NCBI RefSeq assembly: GCF_045679555.1
Contig: NC_092094.1
Location: 16,549,112 to 16,613,111 of the forward strand
Direction of reading: 5' to 3'
Source: Salvelinus alpinus
Taxonomy: Eukaryota > Chordata > Actinopteri > Salmoniformes > Salmonidae
DNA: 64,000 nt
The first letter of the stretch is position 1; every line of letters begins with the position of its first letter. Shown in pieces: positions 45,990 to 61,291 of this stretch. The notes under the pieces were generated by a model that did no database searches, was not told the origin of the DNA, and worked only from the letters and a program-made list of their open reading frames with translations. A program made the position numbers and the translations under genes.

Positions 45990-46145
45990 CATAGCACTTA
46001 ATATATGCCATTTAGCAGACACTTTTATCCAAAGTGACATAGAGTCATGCATGCATACATTTGTTACATATGGGTGGTCCCGGGTACCGAACCCACTATC
46101 CTTGCGCTGCACAAGCCATGCTCTTCCAACTGAGCCACAGGGGAA
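45990..46145 (-). mobile_element. Degenerate tRNA-derived SINE, minus strand
   Basis: On the minus strand: CTGTGGCTCAGTTGGAAGAG (box A), box B near GGGTTCGGTACCC, and the tail TTTGGATAAAAGTGTCTGCT. Older than the SINE at 32466. Confidence 0.8.
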
Positions 46146-47072
46146 CCACTGTATGTTTTATCAGGTTCTTTGGGGAGCAATGACACAAACTGCTATGATT
46201 GACCAGAATCTGAAACCAAGAGCTGTAATGTCCCTTGAGACTCAACATGACATTTAATTCAATAGTACCATACAAATCAATCTGAAATGCAATGCTTCCC
46301 ATTGTTAAGCAAAATCTAACACTTACAACTCACTGAAAATGGCCTCAAGACTTCCCCAGCTTGTGTTCTGCATAAGTCAAACAAAAAAACGTGACATTCA
46401 GCTGATTTCAGTCAAAACATCATATTTATGTGAACAATCAAAACACAGATAACTGAAAGTCGAGACAAAACTAGCAGTGACATGCTATGACTGACAAGTT
46501 GATGAGACACGAGAGACATAGCCGGTGGCCTTGTCATGAACTTGAACACCACGAGCTGATGCCAAGCTCTCAACAGGTCAGAGGGTGTCCATGGGCCGGG
46601 GGCCTTTAAAGCTACTTTTTTAATCTGTATTATTACTGGCTCATTCAGCAGCAACGTGGGCGATTAGGGCATTTCTCAAAGAAATATGAGAAAGAGACGA
46701 TTTTCATATCCTTTGTTATTGGTCTTGACCCCATGTGTCTATCGACTTTAGGAGAACCGAGCAAGTGCACATCAAGGCAGGATGAGGGGGTAGAAACTCA
46801 ATTTATTCAGATTACACAAGACCTCTGGGACAGGGATTTGCTCTGGCAAGCTGTTAACTCTTGTCTCTGTTTCTGTATCAATCATAACAGGGACATACAA
46901 ATGTTTCTATTCACCTGGAGAATAAAACTTCTGGGGTACTATTATTTAGTTCAGATGAACTTGTATCAACATAAGGTAGAAAATACTGGAAGAGTTGACC
47001 AGATGAGAACGTTTGTACCTAAAAGTTTTGGTTTTGTGTACGTATTTGTGCTTTGTAGTCAGCAAGAGAAGA
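46146..47072. other. Unique stretch, no gene seen
   Basis: No credible exon or repeat. Confidence 0.5.
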
Positions 47073-48020
47073 ATCTCTCCAACTTGAAACATCAAACATT
47101 GCCCTAGTGCCCAACAGATGTATCTCTCCAACCCTTTGGTGGGCACTAGGGCAGTGTTTGGTGTTTCAGCTTGGTGAGATCATCTGGTGGGGGCAATGTT
47201 TGATGTTTCAGCTTGGAGAGATTCATCTGGTGGGCACTAGGGCAGTGTTTGGTGTTTCAGCTTGGTGAGATCATCTGGTGGGGGCAATGTTTGATGTTTC
47301 AGCTTGGAGAGATTCATCTGGTGGGCACTAGGGCAGTGTTTGGTGTTCAGCTTGGAGAGATTCATCTGGTGGGCACTAGGGCAGTGTTTGGTGTTCAGCT
47401 TGGTGAGATCATCTGGTGGGCACTATCTGGTGGGCACTAGGGCAGTGTTTGGTGTTCAGCTTGGAGAGATTCATCTGGTGGGCACTAGGGCAATGTTTGG
47501 TGTTCAGCTTGGTGAGATCATCTGGTGGGCACTATCTGGTGGGCACTAGGGCAGTGTTTGATGTTTCAGCTTGGAGAGATTAATTTGGTGGGCACTAGAA
47601 CAATGTTTGATGTTTCAGCTTGGAGAGAATCATCTGGTGGGCACTAGGGCAATGTTTGATGTTTCAGCTTGGTGGGCACTAGGACAATGTTTGATGTTTC
47701 AGCTTGGAGAGATTCATCTGGTGGACACTAGGACAATGTTTGATGTTTCAGCTTGGAGAGATTCATCTGGTGGGCACTAGAACAATGTTTGATGTTTCAG
47801 CTTGGAGAGATTAATCTGGTGGGCACTAGGACAATGTTTGATGTTTCAGCTTGGAGAGATTCATCTGGTGGGCACTAGGACAATGTTTGATGTTTCAGCT
47901 TGGAGAGATTCATCTGGTGGGCACTAGGGCAGTGTTTGATGTTTCAGCTTGGAGAGATTCATCTGGTGGGCACTAGGGCAGTGTTTGATGTTTCAGCTTG
48001 GAGAGATTCATCTGGTGCTC
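47073..48020. repeat. 49-bp minisatellite, 18 direct units plus one inverted unit
   Basis: The unit CAGCTTGGAGAGATTCATCT then GGTGGGCACTAGGGCAGTGT then TTGATGTTT repeats 18 times from about 47135. Early units alternate TTGGAGAGATTCATC with TTGGTGAGATCATC. The first unit (47073-47130) is inverted (CTCTCCAACTTGAAACATC). The array ends in the palindrome CATCTGGTGCTCACCAGATG (48009-48028). Confidence 0.93.
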
Positions 48021-48028
48021 ACCAGATG

Positions 48029-49263
48029 TCCGTGTGAAGTCCCCCAAAAACAGCCAACACATGGCCTTTAAGGTAAAGTTGTCCATTAATTAATCTCTCT
48101 GTTTTTCTCTCCAAATACCCTTTCCTTCGGCTCTTTTACGTCTAAGACGTGTTTTCAACACACTCAGGGGCTTAACTATGGGAGAGAGAAAAGCTCCATA
48201 GAAGAAGTGAAGTATCTTAATTAAAGCACCCTCCACTTCTCCCCGCTCCTTTCTTCCAGGCCCAGAGAAGCAGGAGGAATGGTCCAATCCCACTTTAAGC
48301 CCCCCTTGTTTCCTGCCGCCAATAGAAAGTCCCATTAGATACAATGACGGAGAGAGGGTTCAAATTAAAACTAAGAGAGCTCCCTCCTCTGCCTATGTCA
48401 TCCCCTCTCATTATTTCCAATATGAGAAAGTGAGATGGAGTTGAATGTGGCTTCTTCAAATCCTCGACATGGCAACACTTGATGCTAATTAACAGAGACT
48501 TATTGTTGCAAACCAATGTATGTATAAGGGTTTAGTGGGCTTAGAGGAAAGCCCCAAAGTGAGGGTGAATAACTGTGGATAACTGACCCTCACTGGCCCT
48601 CACCCTGCCCAGCCTATGGGATGGAGCGAGCCACAGTCTTTTGTCCTTCTGAATTAACCAACTACTACATAGCTTCTTATAGAACTCACACAGTCAGTTT
48701 AGATAAATATTACGATGTACAGTAGATGGGATAAGACAGTTATGTAGGATTCAGAAAATAGTAACTTAGAAACTTTATACACAAAACTCCATCTCCCAAA
48801 GCCTCTTAGACCTGTTTCTCTTTGATCAAAGTGGAATATAGAAGAAGTAGAGCTATACTCACTTTAAAAACAAATAACACACTTCCTAAATACTGTAGAT
48901 ATTTATTGAGTATAATTAATGTATGATTACCATTTTAAGGAGGATAAATCCATTACTTATTCAAGTTAAAAACAAATAATGTGATTCATCCTTCCCAATC
49001 AAAGGCTCTAGTTCCCTGAATTATTTTCCCATTCCACTGTGAAGAATGACGCAGAAGCCTTGGAGACTGCACTTTCTGATGACTTATACATGACTTAGCT
49101 TTTACTCTATTATTCCCAGGCAGTCTTCCTTTTCTGTGAGACTATGCCCCCGAATTCATCCTCATCTGTTATTTTCATACCGCAACCTTCCCCTGCAAAC
49201 AAATCAGGCCCTTTTTTCTTTGGGTGGTGGAAAGATGAGGTAATATGTCAGTATGTAAATTGT
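48029..49263. other. Unique stretch, no gene seen
   Basis: No credible exon; 48090-48500 is composition-balanced and may be conserved noncoding. Confidence 0.5.
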
Positions 49264-52010
49264 CGGTTCATATGAGCCTTGCTCACACAAGCCTTCATAT
49301 GAGGCATGCTCACACAGGCCTTTATATGAGCCTTGCTCACACAGGCCTTCATGAGGCTCCCGGCCCAGCGGCTTGCTCACACAGGCCTTCATATGAGGCT
49401 TGCTCACACAGGCCGGGCTGCTCCAGGCCTGAGCTGCCCAGGCTATGAGGCTCACACAGGCACGGGCTGGCTTCATATGAGGCTTGCTCACACAGGCCTT
49501 CATATGAGGCTTGCTCACACAGGCCTTCATATGAGGCTTGCTCACACAGGCTTTTACATGAGGCTTGCTCACACAGGCCTTTATATGAGGCTTGCTCACA
49601 CAGGCCTTCATATGAGGCTTGCTCACACAGGCTTTTATATGAGGCTTGCTCACACAGGCCTTCATATGAGGCTTGCTCACACAGGCCTTTATATGAGGCT
49701 TGCTCACACAGGCCTTTATATGAGACATGCTCACACAGGCCTTCAGATGAGGCTTACTCACACAGGCCTTTATATGAGCATTGCTCACACAGGCTTTTAC
49801 ATGAGGCTTGCTCACACAGGCCTTTATATGAGCCTTGCTTACACAGGCTTTTATATGAGGCTTGCTCACACAGGCTTTTATATGAGCCTTGCTCACACAG
49901 GCTTTTATATGAGGCTTGCTTATACAGGCCTTTATATGAGGCTTGCTCACACAGGCCTTCATATGAGCCTTGCTCACACAGGCTTTTATATGAGGCTTGC
50001 TTATACAGGCCTTTATATGAGGCTTGCTCACTCAAGCCTTCATATGAGCAATGCTCACACAGGCCTTCAAATGAGGCTTACTCACACAGGCCTTCATATG
50101 AGGCATGCTCACACAGGCCTTCAGATGAGGCTTACTCACACAGGCCTTTATATGAGCCTTGCTCACACAGGCTTTTACATGAGGCTTGCTCACACAGGCC
50201 TTCATATGCGGCTTGCTCACACAGGCCTTCATATGAGGCATGCTCACACAGGCCTTCAGATGAGGCTTACTCAGACAGGCCTTTATATGAGCCTTGCTCA
50301 CACAGGCTTTTACATGAGGCTTGCTCACACAGGCCTTTATATGAGGCTTGCTCACACAGGCTTTTACATGAGGCTTGCTCACACAGGCCTTTATATGAGG
50401 CATGCTCACACAGGCCTTCATATGAGCCTTGCTCACACAGGCTTTTATACGAGGCTTGCTCACACAGGCCTTCATATGAGGCTTGCTCACACAGGCCTTT
50501 ATATGAGGCATGCTCACACAGACCTTTATATGAGGCTTGCTCACACAGGCCTTCATATGAGGCTTGCTCACACAGGCCTTCATATGAGCCTTGCCCACAC
50601 AGGCTTTTACATGAGGCTTGCTCACACAGGCCTTTATATGAGGCTTGCTCACACAGGCCTTCATATGAGGCTTGCTCACACAGGCTTTTATACGAGGCTT
50701 GCTCACACAGGCCTTCATATGAGGCTTGCTCACACAGGCCTTTATATGAGGCTTGCTCACACAGGCCTTCATATGAGACATGCTTACACAGGCCTTCAGA
50801 TGAGGCTTACTCACACAGGCCTTTATATGAGCATTGCTCACACAGGCTTTTACATGAGGCTTGCTCACACAGGCCTTTATATGAGGCTTGCTCACACAGG
50901 CCTTTACATGAGCCTTGCTTACACAGGCTTTTATATGAGGCTTGCTCACACAGGCTTTTATATGAGCCTTGCTCACACAGGCTTTTATATGAGGCTTGCT
51001 TATACAGGCCTTTATATGAGGCTTGCTCACACAGGCCTTCATATGAGCCTTGCTCACACAGGCTTTTATATGAGGCTTGCTTATACAGGCCTTTATATGA
51101 GGCTTGCTCACACAGGCCTTCATATGAGAAATGCTCACACAGGCCTTCAAATGAGGCTTACTCACACAGGCCTTCATATGAGGCATGCTCACACAGGCCT
51201 TCAGATGAGGCTTACTCACACAGGCCTTTATATGAGCCTTGCTCACACAGGCTTTTACATGAGGCTTGCTCACACAGGCCTTCATATGCGGCTTGCTCAC
51301 ACAGGCCTTCATATGAGGCATGCTCACACAGGCCTTCAGATGAGGCTTACTCAGACAGGCCTTTATATGAGCCTTGCTCACACAGGCTTTTACATGAGGC
51401 TTGCTCACACAGGCCTTTATATGAGGCTTGCTCACACAGGCTTTTACATGAGGCTTGCTCACACAGGCCTTTATATGAGGCTTGCTCACACAGGCCTTCA
51501 TATGAGCCTTGCTCACACAGGCTTTTATACGAGGCTTGCTCACACAGGCCTTCATATGAGGCTTGCTCACACAGGCCTTTATATGAGGCATGCTCACACA
51601 GGCCTTCATATGAGGCTTGCTCACACAGGCCTTTATATGAGGCTTGCTCACACAGGCCTTCATATGAGACATGCTCACACAGGCTTTTATACGAGGCTTG
51701 CTCACACAGGCCTTCATATGAGGTTTGCTCACACAGGCCTTTATATGAGGCATGCTCACACAGGCCTTCATATGAGGCTTGCTCACACAGGCCTTTATAT
51801 GAGGCTTGCTTATACAGGCCTTTATATGAGGCTTGCTCACACAGGCCTTCATATGAGGCTTGCTCACACAGGCCTTCATATGAGGCTTGCTCACACAGGC
51901 CTTCATATGAGACATGCTCACACAGGCCTTTATATGAGGCTTGCTCACACAGGCCTTCATATGAGCCATGCTCACACAGGCCTTCATATGAGGCTTGCTC
52001 ACACAGGCCT
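49264..52010. repeat. 27-bp minisatellite, about 100 units
   Basis: The unit TTCATATGAGGCTTGCTCAC then ACAGGCC repeats with point variants at a few positions (CATATG to TATATG, TACATG, CAGATG or CAAATG; GGCTTGC to GCCTTGC or GGCATGC). Because 27 is a multiple of 3 and the unit has no stop, at least three frames on both strands stay open (plus 49333-52275; minus 50032-52071, 49204-50031 and 51347-52126), giving nonapeptides such as MRLAHTGLH or KACVSKPHM. A 1080-bp block (about 49830-50520) recurs as 50910-51600. I see no promoter or start context for a protein. Confidence 0.96.
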
Positions 52011-54587
52011 TTTTTCTTTTTTTTCTCCCTTTTTTTTCTTCCAGAGTCCCCCCCCCAAAAAAGGGGAACACAAAGGAGATGAGGGGGGGGAGGTTGCCAA
52101 TTCACTGAGCAAACGATACAAATCACATTTTGGGGAGCATTACAGAATAATTACACATATGCTTAGATGGGAGGCATTCATGAGAGTTCACAATATTTTA
52201 GGGATTAAAGATGTTAGTGGTGCAGCCCTCTCTAAGGAACAGGGATCGTTGACACATTCAAATGCAAAAGCGTAGCGTTTGGAGAGTGAAATGCCGTCTG
52301 TCTCTGGTGCTTACTACAAACTTGGGAAGGGCTTTCTTGGGCCCAGACACTGGGCCCTTAATGCCTAAAGCTATTCCTTCATATAAAGCAGGGGACAAAG
52401 GCTGGCAGCTTCATGGTGTAAAAGTAATTACCTTTGCACTGATCAGAATAATTCTGCCCAGTGCAACAAGCACCTGACCACAAATACCACAGTGTATGTT
52501 TCAGTATTTTTATTTTACACTGTAGTCCTCCATTTGAACTTAATGTTGTGGTAATAAGCAAGCATGATACACAAATTAAATTAACCATCACAAATTTAAT
52601 TTTACGGATTTCTTAAACATATATTTTCCATGTGCTCAACTGTGATTAGATACACAATAGCGTTTTATGATTTTCAACCTGCTTTGTTCTGCAGCTCAAA
52701 TCAAACTCTCCTTCGTCATTTGACCTTCTTCATGCCTCCACAGTAGATCATAAACATAACCAGACTGTAAGAGGGGGAATGGATTTAATGTTTGCTTTCT
52801 TCTCCGTGCCAGTTCCTGGCTGAAGTCGGGGCCATGAAATCCCTTTTTTGTTGATGTTTAGACATGGAAATGTAAAGTATTCATGGCAATTATAGGCATG
52901 AGAAATTGATGAAATTACAGTCTGTTCCTTGAAAGAGGCAGCGCGGGTGCGGAACAAAAGGCGATTGGCTGTGTCAGCAGTGTGGTGGTGGCTTTCTAAC
53001 AGGTGAAGAGCCCCGTGTGTGGGATGACTGGGATCGGCACGTGAATGTGGCGGGACAGCAGACCCCCTGCTGGGCCGGTACAAAGAGGGGGCACACACCA
53101 GAACCGCCAGGACATTGACTGAGATGAGCACCCACTCTTTCTCTGAGGGAAATCTTTGGGCCTCTTCGACTGTTACAGATATGGCACATTTCACCAACCG
53201 AAAACCTTCAAATGGGAGGTGAATAGCCTAGAGCACGCTTTCATTTCCCTCAGCCCTTTTCAAAGGAGCGGCGATATGGGATGAATGAGCGCCGCTTGAG
53301 AATATCCTCCGTATTGCCTTTCTTTCTCTTTGTATGTGTGGGTGTGTGTGACTTTAGTCCTCGTGAAATTATTAAACAAAGCTGATGTAGGAACCTGAAT
53401 GAAGGCAGAGCATGCTGAGCGTGTGACTATAATCTGGTGAGTGATGTTGAGGTGGACGTGATAAAGTTTTCAAAGTGAAAATGAAATGAAAAAGCATGTA
53501 TTTATCTATTCACATTGTGAAGGGAATTGTATTAGCCTTGACCCTATTTGAATATTACCACTATTTTGAATACTGAATTGTCTGTTCTGTTTTGTAGCAT
53601 TTGTTATCCTGCTTGGTGTCAATTATATAGGATTCCAAGAAACAATTCCATACTTCTTCAAGATAGTCATTTTGTTAAAATATATATTTTGGTGGGTTAA
53701 AAATACTCTTTAAGTATCTCATGTGGCAGGTGTTTTTGTGCCTTTATATTGAATAGTTTTCCACATGAGAGACTTTACAGGTGACACAGCAGAGTGCAAA
53801 CAAGCCTTTCATTCAGAATCAATGCACCACTGGGGTGGGAAAAGAAGTGAAAAGCAACTTCATGGCCTCTCTGTGGCAACTCCTTCAAGTCAGACCACCT
53901 GATAAACCTTGTTAATGAGAACACACACACACACATACTATGGAAAAAGTCAGATAGTTCTACTGTTGCACCCTGTGTGGAGGGCTAAGATAACTGTGAC
54001 TTGAGATGTGGCAGAGAATAAAAGTCCAGGGCACCACTGTGGGCCTCTATGGGTTCCATTCACAGCCATGCTTCCATGAATACAGCAAAATCTGAAATGA
54101 AACTTTTAATCTCTGCATCACATACAGACCCCTAAAAATGGGGACTTCCTTTTTAACAACTTCCCCCACCAACATCTTGTGTTCTCTCTGCTCCTAATAG
54201 TCTTTAGATTTCTCTCTGACCCAGCGAGGATTATAGACTACTGAAAGACTCCCGTTATAGAATTAAAAGGCAAGGAAGGAAGAAAAAATAAGGGAATTTG
54301 TTTTTGTTTTTTGGGGGCCAAAAGTGGTTCAGTCTTAAAAGAGAGAAGGCAATGTTTCCTGGATATGGACAAGAAAAAGGGTGCAAATCAGGAAGCAAGA
54401 ATTGTCCAAAAACGTTTCTCCTTATCTCCCTCCTCTTTCAGAAAGTTACTTCAGCCTGTTGAAGGTCAGATTACAGAGCGTGGTTCCTGTTTAAATATGC
54501 ATTGTTTTATTCAGAATTAAAAGTTGAGAAAAGGTCCCATAAAATGTCTGGGGGGCCATTGGCCAACCTGGACTCAGGGGTAGACGT
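52011..54587. other. Non-genic stretch, possible conserved noncoding
   Basis: Begins with a pyrimidine run and C/A/G homopolymers (52011-52090) bordering the array. 52090-52480 looks unusually well-ordered for desert sequence; no exon is supported. A short (AC)n is at 53921-53935. Confidence 0.5.
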
Positions 54588-54685
54588 AAAATAGTAAATG
54601 TAAATCCGGGACAATTAGTTTGATATGTTACATTTTGTATGGCATGTATTAATTTGTGGATGTCGATCATCCATTTCGAATGATA

Positions 54686-56297
<1,612 letters not shown>

Positions 56298-56775
56298 TAT
56301 GTTTCGAATTACAATTTGTGTGATATGTTACAAATTGCAATTTGTACAATATATTACAAATATGTAAAACGTATGATATGTTAAAAATTCCAATTTGTTG
56401 TGGCTAACATTGGCTAGGTGTCTATTACTAACGTTAGCTAGGTGGTTGACGTTAGGGTTAGTGCTTAAGGTTAGGGATAAGGTTAGGAGTTAGGTTAATT
56501 GGTTAGCTAACATGCTAAGTAGTTTCAAAGTAGCTAAAATGTAGTACGTAGTTGCAAAGTTGCTAATTAGCTGAAATGCTAAAGTTGTCCGTGATGAGAT
56601 TCGAACACGCAACCTTTGAGTTGCTAGACGTTCGCGTTTTATGCCCAACCCCAACCAATCACCCTACTTTCCATTTTGCTTCGAGTAACCGTCTGTTTTA
56701 TGTAACCATACCAAACATAACATATCATAGTAATTTGAGTGTCCCGGGTTTAGTTTTACTATGTCTATGAGACTA

Positions 56776-59700
56776 GACTGCATTGGCAGCCCCAGGCCCT
56801 TTGTAAAGGGGACTCCTCCTCATCTGAAGGATGAATGATTTCATGACTGAGTGAGAATGAAAAAAAAAACACCCCTCAAGAATGAATCTCAGCTCTCAAG
56901 TGACTATTTTTATTATTTTCTCTCTGGGCAGTAACACCTACATTGTATTCAGAGAGACAGAGAGCCTCCGAAAGGAAACCCCTTCACTTCAAGGCAGCTG
57001 GGTATGCCACATACTCAGTCCAGCCTCTTCACTCTTGGGTGGGTTTTGTACAAAGCTCAGATTCAGAGGCCTCTGCTTCACTCACTCTGGCAGAAAGTGA
57101 CTATAAATTCACCTTGTGGGACTTTTACAGAGCTTGTTGGATTCTTCAAATGTAGGCCTCAGTATATAGAGTCTCAGTAGCATATTATTTTATTACAGTT
57201 ATCCACACAGTTATTTTACAGTTATTTTTACTCCCACAAATACAGAACATGAGAAAAAGACAAAATTATGTTTTACTGATAGCTGAGAGTTTTTAGTGTG
57301 GGCGTCTGAGGCTACTTCAGAGGGCTTGCCTTTTCAGGTTTCTTCAACCAGTGGGCACCCTCCTCTGTGACTGTCTGTCTGTCAGACAGCTGAATACAGA
57401 GGGCACTGAGATACCCTATTTAGAGAGCATCCCAGAGTTCAAAAGGTCCTGCTGAATGTTTGGGGTCTTTCTGTCAGCAATCTTGACCATTATTGGACAC
57501 GACAACCGCTGAAGGCTTCACAGGCTGGTCACTTCATGAAGTCCCTTAGGGACAATTATTTTATTATTTTTATACCTCCACCAGGTGAAGTCCACCTGCC
57601 TCTCCTGCATGGCCACTGTTTGTATTCTCTATAGCAGTTATCCAACCTTTCATCACAACAGCAGGATCATTGTATGACATCTATGTATTCTGCTTCTTTC
57701 AGTTACTCCTAATGCTACTTTTCATTATCTCTCAGATGGATGCGCAATAGCATGGAGGTTATTCATAACATTTGACCAGCATGGTAAATTCACCACTATG
57801 TTATGATGATATTTAAAGAATGTAAGAAACAGAGTCATACTTGAGCTGTCAACAAAGCATGGAATAGTCCTGTAAATGTTGGTATTTACTTTATGTTTGT
57901 AAAAGTATATTCTGTTTTGGAAAAGATTGTGGTAACAGGTGGGAAAAAAATTGAACTTGAAATATCATTTCCAGTAATTTAAATTCATGTTTACCCCTTG
58001 ATTTAAAATAATGACTTCTAGAGTATCATAGAACGTTGGACAAAAAGGAACAGCATATGCTGAAAATTATGTCTAATTTCATTCACAGAACCTGTCCTAG
58101 CATGGTGTCATGACAACAATGATATTCAATGGCGTAACCACATCAAAAGTTATTACACCTTTGATTCAGAAAACAAGGATACCGGCACAAGAGCAGCTTG
58201 GGATTGGATGTTTCTCCATATGTGGGTGGGGACGGAGGGCCAATATCACCCACCTCTTCAGGAAGTGTCCTGTGAAAGCCTAGAATGGTGGGGAAGGGGC
58301 TCTCCGTGGCCTCGTGGAGTCCTCACAGCTAGCAGGCACTGCGGCTGGCAGCATTATGCCATTGGAGGAGGAGATCCAGGGCTGCCAGTCCCCTGCCGCT
58401 GTTCCCCCATGCCTTTCAACCCCGCTCCCTGCCACACAGAGAAGGAGATTAGGATTAATCTTCCGTCTGACATGCTGATATTAACACCATTTTTTCTGCC
58501 TTTCCTCTCGTTTGCTGTACATTTTGGGCTTGTTAAAAAGGAAAAGGAGGGGCAGAGAACAAAATCTGGGCCATGGATTACTCCTAGAGAGGAGGGGGGC
58601 AGGTTCAAAGGGGGTTTTCTTGTGATGGGGACAGAAGGACAATCATTTTGGCAGAGAACAGTATGGTGTCAGGATCACTCTCTGTTGATGTGATTTGGGA
58701 TATGTGGGTTCAAATTGCCACACAGGGAAAGAGAGAAGGGCTTTAGATAAACCCAGCCATTCGATAGGCCTGTCTGTCTGAAATGTTTGACTGAAATAAT
58801 TATTTGATAAAGGTGTAGAATATTGAGGTAAAATATTTGCTCAGATCCACATAAATGATATCCAAATATCAGTCAAAATATTTTCTAAATGCACTAACTA
58901 ATTTAGAATTGCATCGTAATGGAGTAAAGCAGGTTCAGGGAGCAGAACCAGAACTGGAAGTTTAAGTCCTGAAACTATCTGTGAGTCTTGACATAGATAG
59001 TTTAAAATCAGATAGACATATTGCTAGTTGTGGATGGTGTAAAACCAAACAAAGTTAATTAAAACTTGTTTTGACAGTTATGTTGGCCATTGTTTTTTGT
59101 GTGTTTTTTGTTGTTTTTTTGCTTAATAACATGCATATCTTATCTATTTGCCATTCAACAACGTGGCTTTGAATGAGAATGAATGACATATATCACAAGA
59201 TATTCTGTGAAGTTGTGGACTCACTTCCGGTTGCAATTCCCTTTTTATTTTTACACATGTGGATTAAGGACTGACACTATTTCCTTATAACACTTATTCC
59301 GTTTGAATAATAACAAAAACACTTAACTCTATTAACCTAAAATAGCAGCAACTGTGTGAAAAATAACCACATTTAACAAATAAAAAAAGTGAAGTAAAGA
59401 GTTTTTGTAAAGTAAACCATTGTTTAAAATGTTTTTAAAAACTATAAGGTGTGAGAAACAGCAACAAGCAATTGTTTGTGAAATGATATCACGTGAGAGT
59501 TCACACATCTTCAGGCGTATTACACTGTTGTTAAGCATTCTCTCCTTTGTCTTAACATGACATTATTGCTCCTTTAGTGGGAAAAGTTACATGTCATTGT
59601 CTGGGATTTTACCTCTCCCTCACCTCCTTTTTGATTATCCCTGTGAGAAACCCTGTTCCTGTATAGTATACACTTTCAATTACACTTTACACTTAGGGGT

Positions 59701-59905
59701 CTAGGCCAGGGAACCATCAGAAAAAGACACACACAGACGTTGAAAAGGCAAAGGGCCTTTGCTGTTATGCAAATATATCAAACGGTAAACGGTTGAGTGA
59801 GAATTATATTTGAATTAAATGAGGCTTTGGCTTTCTATAACACTGAATTGCAAGGCAAAGTCTCAATACAGAATCCCCACGCCGCGGCCATGCATATTAT
59901 GCACT
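56776..59905. other. Long non-genic stretch
   Basis: No credible exon over 3.1 kb. 58208-58693 is an ORF of 161 codons with no recognisable domain and no supported splice or start context, so I do not call it. Confidence 0.55.
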
Positions 59906-60127
59906 TGACGAAATGTGAACTGACATAAATACCATGGCTCACTTTCAATCCGATTACTCGGCTAAACCACATCAATACCATCCAGCCAACAGGCGCTAGC
60001 GTCCCCCATTCAAGTGGCCAGAGAACAACCCCAGCTCCTCCTTGGTACACAAGCACCCTCGCTGCCACTGCAGAGCCCCCACGCTCAACCCATCAGCCAA
60101 ACTCAATGGAGCCCTTTCGACAAGGTG
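59906..60127. other. Duplicated noncoding block, copy 2
   Basis: Collinear, diverged counterpart of 17236-17460: both contain GAAATGTGAACTGACATAAA, then TTTCAATCCGATTA, and further on CCCCACGCT, AATGG(A/G)GCCC and AGGTG in the same order and spacing. No shared ORF. Confidence 0.7.
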
Positions 60128-61291
60128 CTTTCCTCAGCTCTCCAAGCTCAGGCCTAAAACAAAGCTAAAGATTGTGTCGATGTGCCCAAACTCCCACTGC
60201 AGCCCCGTCAGCCCATACAAGCACTCAGGTTTAAAAAAGACTATTCCCTCCAAGGACTCAGAGCTCTTTTTGTGTGCCATCGTATTGAGTAGGTTTTCCC
60301 AATGTGTCCCCATTATAACGATCAACAAGAATAATGCTCCAGGTTAGCATAACCGAGGGGTCATTTCTGGCAGCATTTATCGCTTGATAGCAACCAGACC
60401 TTTATTTAAACTGGTGTTGACAACCACAAAGATTCCCCCTTTTGGGGATTTGTAGCAACGCTTGGGTTTTTCGTGGAGCACATTTTAACCAGAGGCGTTT
60501 ACAAGACTTTTCTAAACAACCTGCCAGGTGCAGAGGCCTCCCTAAAGATCCAGCAACGTGGTGGAACGTTATGAGGCCCAATGAGATTAGAATGAGAATT
60601 AAATACGTTTGCCACGTTGATGTTCCCTGAGCTCCCATGACCAATTTAGGACTAATGAGCATTCTATGAGTGCTTTCCAAAAGCCCAATGTTTTCAGCCA
60701 TCCATTTTAATGAGAGAACAGAACCAGGTTTTGAATTGAAACGGTTATTTGAGCTAAGAGGAGGGTACAAAGACAATACAGAGGAAAATGTTTCCCATAT
60801 ACAGTTACTACCATGATGCACCACGAGCAAAAGCAAAGCCAGTAAAACTGATTGATAATTCTCATATACCATTAGTCAATAAGCAAATATGTTGTTGAAT
60901 GATACTGTAGTTGAAAGACTTCTCTTTCATATTGTCTCATTTGAGTGTTTAGTTCAGTGCTTTAAACATTATGTACCATACTACAACCAAACAGAGTTGA
61001 ATTACAGGTCCCACTTTATCTGGATAGTCCCATGTAGATGCTCTACAGATGGTCATACTATCAACAAACTATCTGTTGATAATCAACTGCTTGCTAAGGT
61101 TACGGTTAAGGTTAAGAATAAGGGTAAGGGTTAAGGTTAGGGTTATTAGTGGATAGTTGTTGGTGACAGTTATTGAACAGATACTGAACAACTACAAACC
61201 ATCTACTTGGGATTATCAAAAAAAAAGTGTTACCAAAGGAACAAAATAAATGGTTAGTTGGCACTTATAGACACATAGGTATCCACTATTT
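60128..61291. other. Non-genic stretch with a degenerate TTAGGG-like run
   Basis: 60130-60680 may continue the conserved noncoding region. 61095-61147 has GGTTAAGG/GGTTAGGG-like motifs, too degenerate to call telomeric. Confidence 0.5.

Noticed and set aside
47073..52010. CRISPR-like arrays
   Set aside because: Units are directly adjacent with no unique spacers, and the genome is vertebrate.
49333..52275. 980-codon plus-strand ORF and 679-codon minus-strand ORF as giant repeat proteins
   Set aside because: The unit is 27 bp without stops, so several frames on both strands are open by arithmetic; there is no promoter, splice or start context.
58208..58693. 161-codon ORF as a host gene
   Set aside because: No domain, splice site or codon pattern supports it; the reverse strand is open too.
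61095..61147. Interstitial telomere repeat
   Set aside because: The motifs vary (GGTTAAGG, GGTAAGGG) and no run of perfect TTAGGG units exists; the same holds for 56450-56500.
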